Positions 1-10,330 of a DNA stretch of 64,000 bases are shown one piece after another. How positions within the stretch are numbered: position 1 is the stretch's first letter; every line of letters begins with the position of its first letter. The notes beneath the pieces were generated by a model. It was not told where the DNA came from. It was given only the letters and a program-made list of their open reading frames with translations, and did not search any database. The stretch is from assembly GCA_028714915.1 (NCBI GenBank), contig JAQTLL010000002.1:310001-374000 (forward strand), in the 5' to 3' direction. The translations under genes and the position numbers were made by a program. The DNA comes from Sulfuricurvum sp. GTDB lineage: Bacteria > Campylobacterota > Campylobacteria > Campylobacterales > Sulfurimonadaceae.

Positions 1-516
1 TGCATCCATATTAAATACAAAGCCAAGCCCGCTGAACTGATACGGTTCTTCTTGCTCGATGCATAATAGAATCCCTTCGCTTTGAGCTTCAAATTGATCA
101 ATAATTTCACGATATTGGATATTAAACTCCGTCGCATGCCAGCCGATGGTTTCGAGTGTTTTATCCGAAAACTCAGCAATACCATCCCCTGAAGTATCAT
201 CATACAGTGCGCGAAGACGGTTGAATCCGATGATGCTTTGCCAAGCACCTGTAGCTTTGATAAGAATTCGATCATCATCTTCAACAATACGGTAATCACG
301 TCCCAGTATTTCAGTGAGTGGGCGAGAGAGATTGGTACTAAGAGGTGATGCGGGGGTGATTGTCCCTTCATAAATTGAAATTAGATTCGGTTCAAACGGC
401 TCATAGGCTATCGCCCCGTCATAGGTGACGGCAAATTTTTTGTGTGAATTAATGGCTCTCATAAAATCTTCGCGAGGTACGACGATAATCTCTTTAAATA
501 GGTTGAATTTTTTCAA
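1..516 (-). CDS. hypothetical protein, 3' end beyond the window
   Basis: This frame stays open for 172 codons from the window edge and is not recognised as a known family. The protein begins LKKFNLFKEIIVVPRED and contains a run of acidic and aromatic residues but no signal peptide or membrane segment. The start is a TTG at 516, chosen because AAAGG lies six bases upstream; a later in-frame ATG (the M of DFMRAI) is possible but would cut a region with the same protein-like composition. It is transcribed away from ilvC, so the 517-682 gap holds both promoters. Function unknown; being a real gene is supported by the long open frame, codon use and ribosome binding site. Confidence 0.7.
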   Translation of the reverse strand, partial: MKKFNLFKEIIVVPREDFMRAINSHKKFAVTYDGAIAYEPFEPNLISIYEGTITPASPLSTNLSRPLTEILGRDYRIVEDDDRILIKATGAWQSIIGFNRLRALYDDTSGDGIAEFSDKTLETIGWHATEFNIQYREIIDQFEAQSEGILLCIEQEEPYQFSGLGFVFNMDA

Positions 517-632
517 AAGATACCTTTGTTTTTTTGAGTGAATTGTAGCATGCAATTTGTCATACAGGCTAAAGAGAAAATTTAGCCTACTATTATAAGG
601 GGTTACTAAACTTTCTTTTTGCAAACTTGGGG

Positions 633-638
633 TATAAT
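633..638 (+). promoter_or_regulatory. -10 box of ilvC promoter
   Basis: TATAAT in the context GGGGTATAATTCG, 44 bases before the ilvC ATG. Upstream sequence is T-rich with no -35 match, the usual form of a housekeeping promoter in Campylobacterota. Confidence 0.65.
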
Positions 639-652
639 TCGCGAAATTTTAA

Positions 653-1705
<1,053 letters not shown>

Positions 1706-1715
1706 TTTTCTTTTT

Positions 1716-1734
1716 TCAGAGCTTTTTGCTCTGA
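1716..1734 (+). terminator. hairpin downstream of ilvC
   Basis: TCAGAGC-TTTTT-GCTCTGA, a perfect 7-bp stem 11 bases after the ilvC stop. It is not followed by a T run, so it may be a weak terminator or an mRNA end stabiliser. Confidence 0.4.
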
Positions 1735-1764
1735 CAACCCTACAAATGAGGTTCTACTCTCTCT

Positions 1765-2799
1765 ATGCACAAACACCACAGATCCTCTAAATTTCTCACT
1801 CGCTCTTTTATTACTAAAATTATTTGGATACTCAGTGTCTTTATTGCCATTATCGGAGCACTTTTTCTCGGCTATTTTTTAGGATTTCAGCAAGCCGAAG
1901 AAGAGTTGAATAAAGAACGTATTCAAACCCAAAAACTTATTGATCAGATCCAGTCGATTGCACAAATCAATGAGACGAATCTAACTCTTCCGACTAAAGC
2001 ATATACGCAAGACGAAGAGATTGGTCGTCTAAAAGAACAGCTTAAAAAGCTCCTTCTTAAAGAGAGAGAAGCCCCTGGTGCGAGACACGAATATGCTCCA
2101 AAAGAACCAAAATCTCTCCCTCCTCCGAGTGAAAAGCGTTATCCTCGTGTCGGTGGAGCGGAAGCAAAATTAGTAATTATTATCGATGATGTTTCGTATG
2201 AGCGTGATATTGCGGCGATTCGATCGGTCGGATTACCGTTGGTTATGTCCTTTTTACCACCAAGCCCGCGACATCCGGAAACGGCACAATTGGCGACCAA
2301 AGAAAGCAGTTATATGGTTCATCTTCCGATGGAAGCGGTCAGTTTTACGGACGAAGAACCGAATACATTGCACGTAGGGGATAGTGAAGAAAAAATTTCC
2401 AATCGGATTGTGGAGTTAAAGCGTCTGTATCCACAAGTGCATTATATGAATAATCATACCGGTTCAAAGTTTACCTCTGATGTGCCGTCTATGGAAAAAT
2501 TACTTTCCGTTCTTAAAAAAGAAGGGATTACTTTTGTGGACAGCCGCACAATCGGGACAACAAAAGTGCCTCAGGTATCAAAAAAATTTGGATTGCGTTA
2601 CATCGGCAGAGATGTTTTTTTGGATCATGAAGATGGTGTAGGCAATGTTAAATGCCAAATCAGGGAAGCGGTAGAAAAAGCAAAACAATACGGTACAGCG
2701 ATCGCCATTGGGCATCCTCGTCCGGATACGATTCAAGCGCTAAAAGAATCTAAAGCTATTTTGAGCGAAGTAAAGATTGTGGGAATTGATAAAATCTGA
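1765..2799 (+). CDS. divergent polysaccharide deacetylase family protein, membrane-anchored
   Basis: The protein has 344 residues. An N-terminal membrane helix (about residues 17-42, IIWILSVFIAIIGALFLGYFLG) is followed by a charged, coiled-coil-like linker (45-100) and a C-terminal domain (about 130-344) of the divergent polysaccharide deacetylase type (YibQ/DUF610): KLVIIIDDVSYERD, VMSFLPPSPRHPETAQLA, MVHLPMEA, MNNHTGSKFTSD and AIAIGHPRPDTIQAL. The domain is expected in the periplasm acting on carbohydrate or peptidoglycan-linked substrate, but no substrate is established for the family. The ribosome binding site is weak. It sits between ilvC and dprA. Family call is confident, role is not. 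Confidence 0.85.
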   Translation: MHKHHRSSKFLTRSFITKIIWILSVFIAIIGALFLGYFLGFQQAEEELNKERIQTQKLIDQIQSIAQINETNLTLPTKAYTQDEEIGRLKEQLKKLLLKEREAPGARHEYAPKEPKSLPPPSEKRYPRVGGAEAKLVIIIDDVSYERDIAAIRSVGLPLVMSFLPPSPRHPETAQLATKESSYMVHLPMEAVSFTDEEPNTLHVGDSEEKISNRIVELKRLYPQVHYMNNHTGSKFTSDVPSMEKLLSVLKKEGITFVDSRTIGTTKVPQVSKKFGLRYIGRDVFLDHEDGVGNVKCQIREAVEKAKQYGTAIAIGHPRPDTIQALKESKAILSEVKIVGIDKI

Positions 2800-2870
2800 C
2801 AAATTGCCATATTTCGACTTTTTTTTTATGATTGAGATAGGATGATAAAAATTTAATATTGGGTAGTTAG

Positions 2871-3647
2871 ATGTCTCAATGTGTCCCATGGCAAATCAAA
2901 GAGCTTGAGGTGATGAAAAAATATCCTCAATTGCTTTATTATAAAGGCTCGCTCGATCTTCTCTCCCGTCCCAAACTTTCCATTGTCGGAACACGTCGTC
3001 CTAACCCTTACACGCGGGCATTTACTCTTGAACTTTCTAAAAAGCTCTCTAATGCAGGAATGGTCATTGTAAGTGGTGCTGCTGCGGGAGTGGATACTCT
3101 GGCACATCAGGGTGCGGGTACTAACAATACAATTGCTGTGCTGCCAAGCGGAATTAATATTCGCTATCCAAAAGCTAATGAAAATCTGATTGAATCGATT
3201 GAAATGCATGGATTGACTCTTTCACAGTTTGAGCCTGATTTTATGGCGAGAGCGTGGAGTTTTGTCGTACGAAATGAGATTGTTGTAGCATTGGGTGATG
3301 CATTGATTGTAACGGAAGCGGATATAGGGAGCGGAAGTATGCGCTCAGTCGAGTTTGCATTAGAGATGGGAAAACAAATTTACGTTTTGCCGCATAGAAT
3401 ACGTGAGAGTGAAGGGACGCATAACCTTCTTAACCAGGGGAAGGCTATCGCTATCGAGGAGATTGACAGTTTTGTGGCATATATCACCAAATCAGCATTA
3501 AATACAATGAATGATACCCCTTTTCTAGCGTACTGTAGAACCATGCCAACGTATGAAGAGATGATTGCACGGTTTCCAAGTAAGATTTTTGAAGCAGAAT
3601 TAGCCGGGATAATTGAAGTTCGAAACGGCAGAGTTGTTGTGGCGTAA
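2871..3647 (+). CDS. dprA: DNA-processing protein DprA
   Basis: DprA binds incoming single-stranded DNA during natural transformation and loads RecA. This is the short form (258 residues) typical of the group: a Rossmann-like domain with LSIVGTRRPNPYTRAF (about 37-52), VIVSGAAAGVDTLAHQGA (65-82), AVLPSGINIRYPKANENL (90-108) and GSGSMRSVEFALEMGKQIYVLP (about 153-174), then a small C-terminal winged-helix-like segment ending in EAELAGIIEVRNGRVVVA. No SAM domain precedes it. The start follows a poor ribosome binding site. The gene meets sorB tail to tail with nine bases between. Confidence 0.93.
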   Translation: MSQCVPWQIKELEVMKKYPQLLYYKGSLDLLSRPKLSIVGTRRPNPYTRAFTLELSKKLSNAGMVIVSGAAAGVDTLAHQGAGTNNTIAVLPSGINIRYPKANENLIESIEMHGLTLSQFEPDFMARAWSFVVRNEIVVALGDALIVTEADIGSGSMRSVEFALEMGKQIYVLPHRIRESEGTHNLLNQGKAIAIEEIDSFVAYITKSALNTMNDTPFLAYCRTMPTYEEMIARFPSKIFEAELAGIIEVRNGRVVVA

Positions 3648-3656
3648 GAGAGAGCA

Positions 3657-3977
3657 TTAATGCTCTGAAGTTGCCTCATAGCCATAATGTTTGACAAGAT
3701 AGTTGATAATTGTTTGCTGATCTTCTTTTTGAATAGGCGCTTTGAACTCATTGACCATTTTTTGTACGGTTCCTTTCCAGTAGGGGCGGCTTTTTTTACC
3801 TTGGTTAAGAACATATCCCCATGAATGGCAAATAAGGCAATATTGCTGTGCTACTTCATCATGATCCCCTTTGATCATAGGATATTCGACGTAGGGCATT
3901 TCTATCGGTTTGCTAACTTGGGCAAAGAGGGCAGATGTGCTTAATAATAATGAAGCCAATAATAATTTCTTTTTCAT
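3657..3977 (-). CDS. sorB: sulfite dehydrogenase cytochrome c subunit (SorB-like)
   Basis: A small periplasmic monohaem cytochrome: 106 residues with a Sec signal peptide (cleaved after SALFA, about residue 19) and one haem c motif, C47-LI-C50-H51. It follows the molybdenum subunit gene by 13 bases on the same strand, the arrangement of the Campylobacter jejuni sulfite dehydrogenase pair Cj0005c-Cj0004c. It should take electrons from the SorA molybdenum centre and pass them to soluble cytochrome c. The axial Met is not certain; M29, M34 and M74 are candidates. Confidence 0.88.
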   Translation of the reverse strand: MKKKLLLASLLLSTSALFAQVSKPIEMPYVEYPMIKGDHDEVAQQYCLICHSWGYVLNQGKKSRPYWKGTVQKMVNEFKAPIQKEDQQTIINYLVKHYGYEATSEH

Positions 3978-3990
3978 AATCTCCCCTCCC

Positions 3991-5217
3991 TTACACTATT
4001 TTCACATTGACGTGATCGACGGCATTGTATTGGTAACCGCCCGCATTCCAGCCGATTTCATCCGGCATAGGTTGAATGTTTCCGATACGGTTGATGGCGC
4101 GTACCATGATAGTGTAATCCCCTTTGGTTTTAGGCTCCCAGTCATAGCTCCACGGACGGAATGCAAATTTGCCATGATCCTCACCAAGTTTGGCAGCACT
4201 CCAGCTTTTACCGCTATCAAGAGAGATCATTACCTCTTTTATCCCTTTGCCCTGATCGAAGGCGACTCCGGCAATTTTAATGCGAGAGCCTTTTTTGATG
4301 GCACTTTCTGGGAGAGGATAGCCGATAACCGATTTGACTTTCATTGCAGCAATTGGTTTACGTTTGTATTCAAAGTCACTTCCGGAGACAACACACTCAC
4401 AGTCGTTGTCCGGGACGGTATAGGCAACGTCCATAAAGAAACTTGGTCTGTATTCATCCATTACCATGATTTCTGAGAGCATTTTAACCCAACTGTCCGA
4501 GAAGTGTCCCGGAATGACGAGACGGAGCGGAAAACCATTGAGATAGGGAAGATCTTCACCGTTCATGGAATAGGCAACGATAATTTGATCTTCAAGCGCC
4601 TCTTTTATCTCCATTTCGCGAAAAAAATCGGGAGTCTCTTCCATTGCCGGCTTTTCCAAACCGTTGAGTCCGACCCATTTGGCAGAATTTTTAACTCCTG
4701 CATGAGCAAGAAGATCTTTGAGTCGTACCCCTTTCCATACCGCGCATCCCATGGCATCATGATCCCATTGAACACCGTGTGTTGCTTGTCCGGTTACCGC
4801 ATAATATTTACGGCTGTTACCGCCGCATTGGAGGACAGCGGTAATTTCTGTGGGTTCAAATTTTGATTTTAAATCATCGACACTGAGGGAGAGAGGGGTA
4901 GTGACAGACCCTTTTACCTCAAGACGAAATTCGTTTAAATCGATATACGTCGGCATATCAGGCAAGTGCCATCGGACGAAAAATTGATCATTTGGGGTGA
5001 TTGCTTCGGTAAAAAGCTCGCGACCTCGATTGGAAGCTAACAATGCCGGACGATCTGAGATGGTTTTCATCGGTTTTTTCTCAGGAAATGTAACAACGGG
5101 AAGAATAAATTCGGGTATTTTGTTAACAAGAGTTTTGGTTGTTTCTTTTGCAAAGACACTTGATGCCCCAAGTAGCAGACCTGCACTTAAAAAATTTCTG
5201 CGGGAAAATTTATCCAT
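3991..5217 (-). CDS. sorA: sulfite dehydrogenase molybdopterin subunit (SorA-like)
   Basis: SorA oxidises sulfite to sulfate in the periplasm. The 408-residue protein starts with a Tat signal (SRRNFLSAGLLLGASSVFA, residues 5-23) and carries the sulfite oxidase fold: the molybdenum-ligand cysteine C131 in AVLQCGGNSR, the GVQWDHDAMGCAVWKGVRL segment, NGFPLRLVIPGHF, and the C-terminal Mo-Co dimerisation domain ending VRAINRIGNIQP...NAGGYQYNA. AAGG lies eight bases before the ATG and a TATAAT box sits upstream. Tat genes lie 1 kb away. In a sulfur oxidiser this would finish oxidation of sulfite released by Sox or Psr-like steps. SoxC is the alternative, but no soxD or other sox gene adjoins. Confidence 0.93.
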   Translation of the reverse strand: MDKFSRRNFLSAGLLLGASSVFAKETTKTLVNKIPEFILPVVTFPEKKPMKTISDRPALLASNRGRELFTEAITPNDQFFVRWHLPDMPTYIDLNEFRLEVKGSVTTPLSLSVDDLKSKFEPTEITAVLQCGGNSRKYYAVTGQATHGVQWDHDAMGCAVWKGVRLKDLLAHAGVKNSAKWVGLNGLEKPAMEETPDFFREMEIKEALEDQIIVAYSMNGEDLPYLNGFPLRLVIPGHFSDSWVKMLSEIMVMDEYRPSFFMDVAYTVPDNDCECVVSGSDFEYKRKPIAAMKVKSVIGYPLPESAIKKGSRIKIAGVAFDQGKGIKEVMISLDSGKSWSAAKLGEDHGKFAFRPWSYDWEPKTKGDYTIMVRAINRIGNIQPMPDEIGWNAGGYQYNAVDHVNVKIV

Positions 5218-5245
5218 AATAAATACCTTCTGACTAGTTAGTACA

Positions 5246-5251
5246 ATTATA
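5246..5251 (-). promoter_or_regulatory. -10 box of sorAB promoter
   Basis: TATAAT on the minus strand in the context GTTATAATTGTAC, 28 bases before the sorA ATG. Confidence 0.6.
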
Positions 5252-5268
5252 ACATAAATGTGATTAAT

Positions 5269-6306
5269 TCATACTATAAGCATAGCGTCGCCGTAGGAAA
5301 AAAAGCGATATTTTTCATCAATTGCACACTTGTAGATACGGTGTGTTTCCTCTAATCCTATGAAAGAGGCTACTAGCATAAGTAAGGTTGACTGGGGGAG
5401 ATGAAAGTTGGTTAAGAGATGGTTTACACGTAAAGGCGGGTTATTGGGGTGTAAAAAGAGATTGGCTTCACCATGGAGTTCATGGGTGCGAGCATGGTAT
5501 TCAATGGTTCTAGTTGATGTCGTTCCGATGCACAGGAGAGGAATCTCTTGTTGGATAAGGCTCTGTGCTTGGTTGGTGATATTAAAATACTCCGAATGCA
5601 TCGGATGATCGGTGATGTGAGCACATTCGACAGGTTTAAATGTTCCTGAACCTACGTGTAACGTGACAAAGGCATGAGGGCGTGAATGACAAATGGTTTC
5701 AAAAAGCTCATCGGTAAAATGCAGTGACGCAGTGGGGGCAGCAACGGCTCCCTCGTGTACGGCAAAAACACTTTGGTACTCACGTTCATCTTCGGAGTTG
5801 TCTTCACGACCCAGATAAGGGGGGAGGGGAATATGCCCAATGCGTTCGAGTATAGGGAGAAGCTCTTCAAAACGCAAAAGAGCTCCATCTTTAGTGAACT
5901 GCACTTCACGTGATCCGTCTTCATGGAGAGCGGTTACCGTTGCGGTGAGATTATCATCAAAAAGAAGGGGTGTATTCTCTTTAACGCGCCCTTTTATATA
6001 CACATTGAGGGTATGGGCGTTGAGGGGGCGGTTGATAAGCAGTTCAATCGTTCCGCCACTCTCTTTTTTGCCGTATAGCCGTGCTTTGATGACTTTGGTA
6101 TCATTAAAAATAAGGGCACACTCTTCGGGTAAAAATTGTTCTAATTGGTCGAAGCGAGCGTGGGTGATGGAACGATCACTTCGTCTGTAAACAAGAAGTC
6201 GTGCGTGGTCGCGTGGGTGGACGGGATGAGTGGCTATGAGCTCACTGGGGAGAGAGTACTCGTAGCTAGAGGTGAGAAGAGGGTCAGTCAATCGTCTCTT
6301 CTTCAT
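5269..6306 (-). CDS. queA: S-adenosylmethionine:tRNA ribosyltransferase-isomerase
   Basis: QueA transfers the ribosyl of SAM to 7-aminomethyl-7-deazaguanine in tRNA to form epoxyqueuosine. Family segments are all present: YEYSLPSELIATHPVHPRDHARLL, FNDTKVIKARLYG, TASLHFT, FVTLHVGSGTFKPV, and NHLLTNFHLPQSTLLMLV near the end. The open frame extends further upstream, but homology begins around LLTSSYEYSL, so I place the start at the ATG at 6306; a TTG at 6291 is also possible. Either way the gene overlaps the tatC 3' end by a few bases, implying cotranscription with tatBC. Confidence 0.95.
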   Translation of the reverse strand: MKKRRLTDPLLTSSYEYSLPSELIATHPVHPRDHARLLVYRRSDRSITHARFDQLEQFLPEECALIFNDTKVIKARLYGKKESGGTIELLINRPLNAHTLNVYIKGRVKENTPLLFDDNLTATVTALHEDGSREVQFTKDGALLRFEELLPILERIGHIPLPPYLGREDNSEDEREYQSVFAVHEGAVAAPTASLHFTDELFETICHSRPHAFVTLHVGSGTFKPVECAHITDHPMHSEYFNITNQAQSLIQQEIPLLCIGTTSTRTIEYHARTHELHGEANLFLHPNNPPLRVNHLLTNFHLPQSTLLMLVASFIGLEETHRIYKCAIDEKYRFFSYGDAMLIV

Positions 6307-7069
6307 CTTCGAAGTCTGATTCAGGTTCTTCTTTGGATGCTGGATTAACGGCACGGACAATGAGAATAGAGATAGCATAGAGAAGAATCAAAGGCAATGC
6401 CATTAGGATTTGAGAGATAACATCCGGAGGGGTTAAAATAGCGGCAATGATAAAAATAAGGACGATGGCATAGCGAAAGAAGTCTTTCATCATTTTGTCA
6501 TCAATGAGTCCTAAGAGGGCTAGGAAATAACAAACAACAGGAAGCTCAAATGCAAGTCCAAAACCAAATAGAATTTTGGTAAAAAACTCGACATACTCTC
6601 CAATGTTATACATTGGAACAAAAGAGGCACTTCCAAATTCAATAAAAAAGGCAAATCCGATGGGGGTTACAAAATAGTAGGCAAATGCTGCTCCCATCAG
6701 GAACATCCCCGTTCCCCCGACAACGATGGGAATCATCATTTTTTTCTCATTCGTATACAAACCGGGGGCGATAAAAAGCCATACTTGAGAGAGGATAACC
6801 GGAAGAGCTAAGAGGAGTCCGGCAAAAAAGGATACTTTCATCGCAACAAAAAAAGCTTCCGATAATTCTCGGGTAACAATCATCCCCATGGCTGCTTTAC
6901 GGGAGATTTTTGCTGTAGCAGTTAATGCGTCAACAAGAGGAGCGGTAATCCATGCTAAGAGAGCATCATGAAAATTCCACATAATAAGAGACATAATAAT
7001 GATAGCAACAACACTGATACCCAGTCGTTTGCGCAGTTCAACTAAATGGGGGCGTAAATCATCAAACAT
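6284..7069 (-). CDS. tatC: twin-arginine translocase subunit TatC
   Basis: TatC is the multispanning receptor of the Tat system that exports folded, cofactor-bearing proteins. The 261-residue protein begins MFDDLRPHLVELRKRLG, the conserved cytoplasmic start, and has six hydrophobic segments, with the conserved VWLFIAPGLYTNEKK loop and the FGLAFELPVV segment. Its ATG overlaps the tatB stop in TAATG. Substrates encoded here include SorA and the large molybdoenzyme at 35.2 kb. Confidence 0.97.
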   Translation of the reverse strand: MFDDLRPHLVELRKRLGISVVAIIIMSLIMWNFHDALLAWITAPLVDALTATAKISRKAAMGMIVTRELSEAFFVAMKVSFFAGLLLALPVILSQVWLFIAPGLYTNEKKMMIPIVVGGTGMFLMGAAFAYYFVTPIGFAFFIEFGSASFVPMYNIGEYVEFFTKILFGFGLAFELPVVCYFLALLGLIDDKMMKDFFRYAIVLIFIIAAILTPPDVISQILMALPLILLYAISILIVRAVNPASKEEPESDFEDEEETID

Positions 7070-7467
7070 TAAACAGTCTCTTCTATGGGAGTTTTTGGTT
7101 TCGGGGTAAATGTGACTACTTCGGGTGCTTTTGGGGCAGCAGGGGCAGATACAGTCTCCAGGGGAGTATCAAGATTAAAACTATTTTTCAATCCAGTGAC
7201 TTCTGAGCCAATTTCGGTTATATCCGTCATGCGCTCTAATTCAGCACTCGCCCCCAAAAGATCATTTTTGTAGTTTAGCGCTTCTTGTTTCATTTCAGAG
7301 AATTTCATTTCCTCTTCGAGGGTTGCACGGGCAGAATTGACCGTACCTTTTACGCTGCGAAAAAACTTGGCAATATCCACCATGGTGCCAGGAAGTTTAT
7401 CAGGACCTAAAAACAGTACCGCAACAATCGCAATAAGAAAAATTTCACCGATGCCCATACCAAACAT
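7069..7467 (-). CDS. tatB: Sec-independent protein translocase protein TatB
   Basis: The 132-residue protein has the TatA/B architecture: a short N-terminal membrane helix (GIGEIFLIAIVAVLFLGP, about 5-22), the FLGPDKLP hinge, an amphipathic helix (about 24-70) and an acidic/proline-rich tail (PAAPKAPE...). TatB hands signal peptides to TatC. Position directly before tatC supports TatB over TatA. Downstream of hemW by 47 bases, with which it may be cotranscribed. Confidence 0.92.
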   Translation of the reverse strand: MFGMGIGEIFLIAIVAVLFLGPDKLPGTMVDIAKFFRSVKGTVNSARATLEEEMKFSEMKQEALNYKNDLLGASAELERMTDITEIGSEVTGLKNSFNLDTPLETVSAPAAPKAPEVVTFTPKPKTPIEETV

Positions 7468-7514
7468 ATTATTTGCCTAATGCTAAAGATGGAGCAATTT
7501 TAGCAAAAAAAGAT

Positions 7515-8576
7515 TTAATATCCCTCAACTCGCAGTGCAATTTCATCTGCGAGGAGAAAATTTGGGTTAAAGTAGCGTCCATCTTGGTATTTCAACATCT
7601 TTTCATCGCAAAGCAATTGGGCAGTTTTGAGCTGATTTTTAGAGAGAATGATTTCATCCACCCCAACGCAACTGCGAAATCCTAAAAAAAGTTTCTCACT
7701 TAGGAGGGCTTGACCGTCTAGGGGCTCTTCACTGATTTGCAGTGGATGTTCAATGTAATAGTCAATATCCACAGAGGGATAAAATCGGCAACTGTCTAAA
7801 AAACCAACCGCACCTGCACCCAATCCGATGTAGTTTTTTCCCTCCCAGTATCCGAGATTATGTGCCGATTTGCTTTTGCCGAAATTAGAAATCTCATAGT
7901 GCTCAAATCCTTGTGAGGCTATTTTTTCAAAAAGCCATTGTGTGAGTGCTAGCTCTTCTCGGGCAATCTCGGGAGTTTTCTCAAAAGCGGTATGCTCTTC
8001 GATGGTGAGGGAATAGAGGCTGATATGATTGATGGGGAGAGAAAAAGCATGGGTAATATCATTTTGTAAAAGTTCTTTAGCATCACCTGCCACTCCATAA
8101 ATAAGATCGATAGAGAGGTGTTTAAATCCAATTTTTTGGGCATTATGAATAGCACTGAAGGCATGCGCTGTATTATGAGCTCGTCCTAGGGTTTTAAGTT
8201 TTTTATCATTAAAACTCTGAACTCCAAAGCTGATTCGATTGACCCCTAAAGCATACATTCCCTCTAACCACTCGAATGTTGCGCTGTTGGGATTGGCCTC
8301 AGAGGTAATTTCAGCATTGGGAGCCAAAAAAGGGCGAATAGTATTAAAAATTTCGGTATAGAGGAGAGGATCAACAGTCGAGGGAGTTCCTCCGCCGATA
8401 AAGACGGTTTCGATCATGTTTGTCTCACTGACATTAAAGCGCTCTAGCTCGTAGCTGAGCTGAACTGAGAGGGCACGCATGTATGATTCACGTTGAGAGA
8501 ATTTATCAACATACGAGTTGAAGGCACAATAGGAGCATTTGCTGTCGCAAAAAGGGATATGAATGTATAAAAGCAT
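7515..8576 (-). CDS. hemW: HemW-like radical SAM haem chaperone
   Basis: The 353-residue protein starts MLLYIHIPFC and has the radical SAM cluster motif C10-x3-C14-x2-C17, then FIGGGTPSTV and EANP segments, the AHNTAHAF and ISLYSLTIEEHT segments and a C-terminal HemN-type domain. The shorter length and the CSYCAF motif without the extra cysteine of oxygen-independent coproporphyrinogen oxidase (HemN) favour HemW, which binds haem and delivers it to respiratory enzymes. The start is fixed by the family N-terminus; a TATAAT box ends only five bases before it and there is no Shine-Dalgarno sequence, so the mRNA may be leaderless. Confidence 0.9.
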   Translation of the reverse strand: MLLYIHIPFCDSKCSYCAFNSYVDKFSQRESYMRALSVQLSYELERFNVSETNMIETVFIGGGTPSTVDPLLYTEIFNTIRPFLAPNAEITSEANPNSATFEWLEGMYALGVNRISFGVQSFNDKKLKTLGRAHNTAHAFSAIHNAQKIGFKHLSIDLIYGVAGDAKELLQNDITHAFSLPINHISLYSLTIEEHTAFEKTPEIAREELALTQWLFEKIASQGFEHYEISNFGKSKSAHNLGYWEGKNYIGLGAGAVGFLDSCRFYPSVDIDYYIEHPLQISEEPLDGQALLSEKLFLGFRSCVGVDEIILSKNQLKTAQLLCDEKMLKYQDGRYFNPNFLLADEIALRVEGY

Positions 8577-8581
8577 ACGGG

Positions 8582-8587
8582 ATTATA
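8582..8587 (-). promoter_or_regulatory. -10 box abutting the hemW start
   Basis: Minus-strand TATAAT in ACTATAATCCCGT, followed after five bases by the hemW ATG. Transcription would start at or next to the A of the ATG. Confidence 0.6.
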
Positions 8588-8609
8588 GTATTTTTAATGG
8601 CGAATAGTT

Positions 8610-8615
8610 TACAAT
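8610..8615 (+). promoter_or_regulatory. -10 box of the rppH-lysC-hobA-holB-folP promoter
   Basis: TACAAT in GTTTACAATACGC, 33 bases before the rppH ATG. Divergent from the hemW -10 box 23 bases away. Confidence 0.5.
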
Positions 8616-8648
8616 ACGCGACAAAATTAATCAAAAAGATTATCCATT

Positions 8649-9119
8649 ATGTCTCAAACAAAATTTTATCGACCTAACGTTGCTGCGGTAATCGTTTCCC
8701 ATGAGTATCCTGATAAAAAAGAGATTTTTATTGCCGAACGCAGTGATTTGCACGGTGTTTGGCAGTTTCCTCAAGGGGGAATTGATGAGGGAGAATCACC
8801 TGAAGAAGCCCTTTTTCGAGAACTAAAAGAAGAAATCGGGACGAAGAAAGTGGAAGTAATTGCCCAATATCCTGATTGGATAGCCTACGATTTTCCTCCT
8901 CATGTTGCGGCGAAAATGGTACCGTTTGCAGGGCAAAAGCAGCGTTATTATCTCGTCCGGCTTAAAAAAGAGGCCGTGATTAATCTCGAAACGAAACATC
9001 CGGAATTTAAAGCTTATCGTTTTATCGGAGTCGATACGTTGTTTGAGCATGTTGCCCATTTTAAAAAACCGGTCTATGAGCAAGTTATTTTACATTTTAA
9101 AGCCGAGGGGTATTTGTAA
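8649..9119 (+). CDS. rppH: RNA pyrophosphohydrolase (Nudix)
   Basis: RppH removes pyrophosphate from the 5' triphosphate of mRNAs and so starts decay; it also hydrolyses dinucleoside polyphosphates. The 156-residue protein has the complete Nudix box at residues 43-64 ([22 protein letters not shown] is the pattern Gx5Ex7REUxEExGU), an N-terminal [10 protein letters not shown] strand and the WQFPQGG segment typical of RppH/NudH. Its TAA overlaps the lysC ATG (TAATG), so the two are translationally coupled, an arrangement common in this bacterial class. Confidence 0.92.
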   Translation: MSQTKFYRPNVAAVIVSHEYPDKKEIFIAERSDLHGVWQFPQGGIDEGESPEEALFRELKEEIGTKKVEVIAQYPDWIAYDFPPHVAAKMVPFAGQKQRYYLVRLKKEAVINLETKHPEFKAYRFIGVDTLFEHVAHFKKPVYEQVILHFKAEGYL

Positions 9120-10330
9120 TGGTAATCGTACAAAAATTTGGAGGGACAAGTGTTGGTGATTTGGAGCGTATCCAAAATGTCGCTAATCGTGTAGCCAAAA
9201 CACTAAAAGAAGGGCACAAAATTGTGGTGGTGGTTTCTGCCATGAGCGGTGAGACGAATAAGCTTATTGCGTATGCAGAGCATTATACCACCAGCCCTGA
9301 ACGCAGCGAAGTGGATATGCTTCTAAGCTCAGGGGAGCGCGTAACGGCAGCATTGCTCTCGATCGCTCTCAATGCGATGGGGCACCCTGCAGTATCTATG
9401 AGCGGTCGTCGTGCAGGTATTGTAACAGACAATGTTCACACAAAAGCGCGTATCGAGAGCATTGACCCATCATTGATGCATGAGCAGCTTGCACTGGGAA
9501 AAGTCGTCGTTGTTGCAGGATTTCAAGGAGTCAGCGAAGAGGGTCAAGTGACAACACTTGGACGTGGCGGGTCTGATCTCTCTGCAGTAGCTCTTGCGGG
9601 GGCACTTCAAGCTGATTTATGTGAAATTTACACCGATGTTGATGGGATTTATACGACTGATCCTCGTATCGAGCCAAAAGCTAAAAAGATGGATAGAATT
9701 AGTTATGATGAAATGTTGGAACTGGCTTCGTTAGGGGCTAAAGTACTTCAAAACCGTTCGGTTGAACTGGCTAAAAAACTCAATGTTAATCTCGTTACCC
9801 GCTCTAGCTTCACCGATGCAGAGGGAACACTTATTACAAAGGAAGAGAATATAATGGAAAAACCTCTCGTTAGCGGCATTGCGCTGGATAAAAATCAAGC
9901 TCGTGTATCCCTTAGTGGAGTTATCGACCGTCCGGGAATTGCGTCGGATATTTTTACCCGTTTGGCGGATAACAGTGTTAACATCGACATGATTATTCAA
10001 ACACTTGGGCATGATGGAAAAACCAGTCTTGATTTTACTGTCCCTAAAACAGAGTTGTTGGATGCCCAAAATATAGTCGAACAGTTTGTTGGTGAAGGTG
10101 AGATTAGTGAAGCGAGCTATGATGAAAATATTTGTAAAGTTTCTATTGTCGGTGTGGGGATGAAATCGCACACGGGTGTTGCGGCAAAAGCATTTCAAAC
10201 CATGGCGCGTGAAAATATCAATATTATGATGATCTCGACCTCTGAGATTAAAGTGTCAATGGTCGTTGCTGAAAAATACGCAGAACTCTCGGTTCGTTCA
10301 TTGCACAGCGCCTATTCATTGGATCAGTAA
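9119..10330 (+). CDS. lysC: aspartate kinase
   Basis: LysC phosphorylates aspartate, the first step to lysine, methionine, threonine and diaminopimelate. The 403-residue protein has [13 protein letters not shown] (6-18), [13 protein letters not shown] (37-49), [16 protein letters not shown] (about 154-169) and [14 protein letters not shown] (175-188), followed by two ACT regulatory domains (about 265-400) that normally bind lysine or threonine. The gene is coupled to rppH upstream and hobA downstream by TAATG overlaps. Confidence 0.97.
   Translation: MVIVQKFGGTSVGDLERIQNVANRVAKTLKEGHKIVVVVSAMSGETNKLIAYAEHYTTSPERSEVDMLLSSGERVTAALLSIALNAMGHPAVSMSGRRAGIVTDNVHTKARIESIDPSLMHEQLALGKVVVVAGFQGVSEEGQVTTLGRGGSDLSAVALAGALQADLCEIYTDVDGIYTTDPRIEPKAKKMDRISYDEMLELASLGAKVLQNRSVELAKKLNVNLVTRSSFTDAEGTLITKEENIMEKPLVSGIALDKNQARVSLSGVIDRPGIASDIFTRLADNSVNIDMIIQTLGHDGKTSLDFTVPKTELLDAQNIVEQFVGEGEISEASYDENICKVSIVGVGMKSHTGVAAKAFQTMARENINIMMISTSEIKVSMVVAEKYAELSVRSLHSAYSLDQ

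Noticed and set aside
3910-4476. 188-codon open frame opposite sorA
   Set aside because: Antisense shadow of the sorA coding sequence; no family resemblance.
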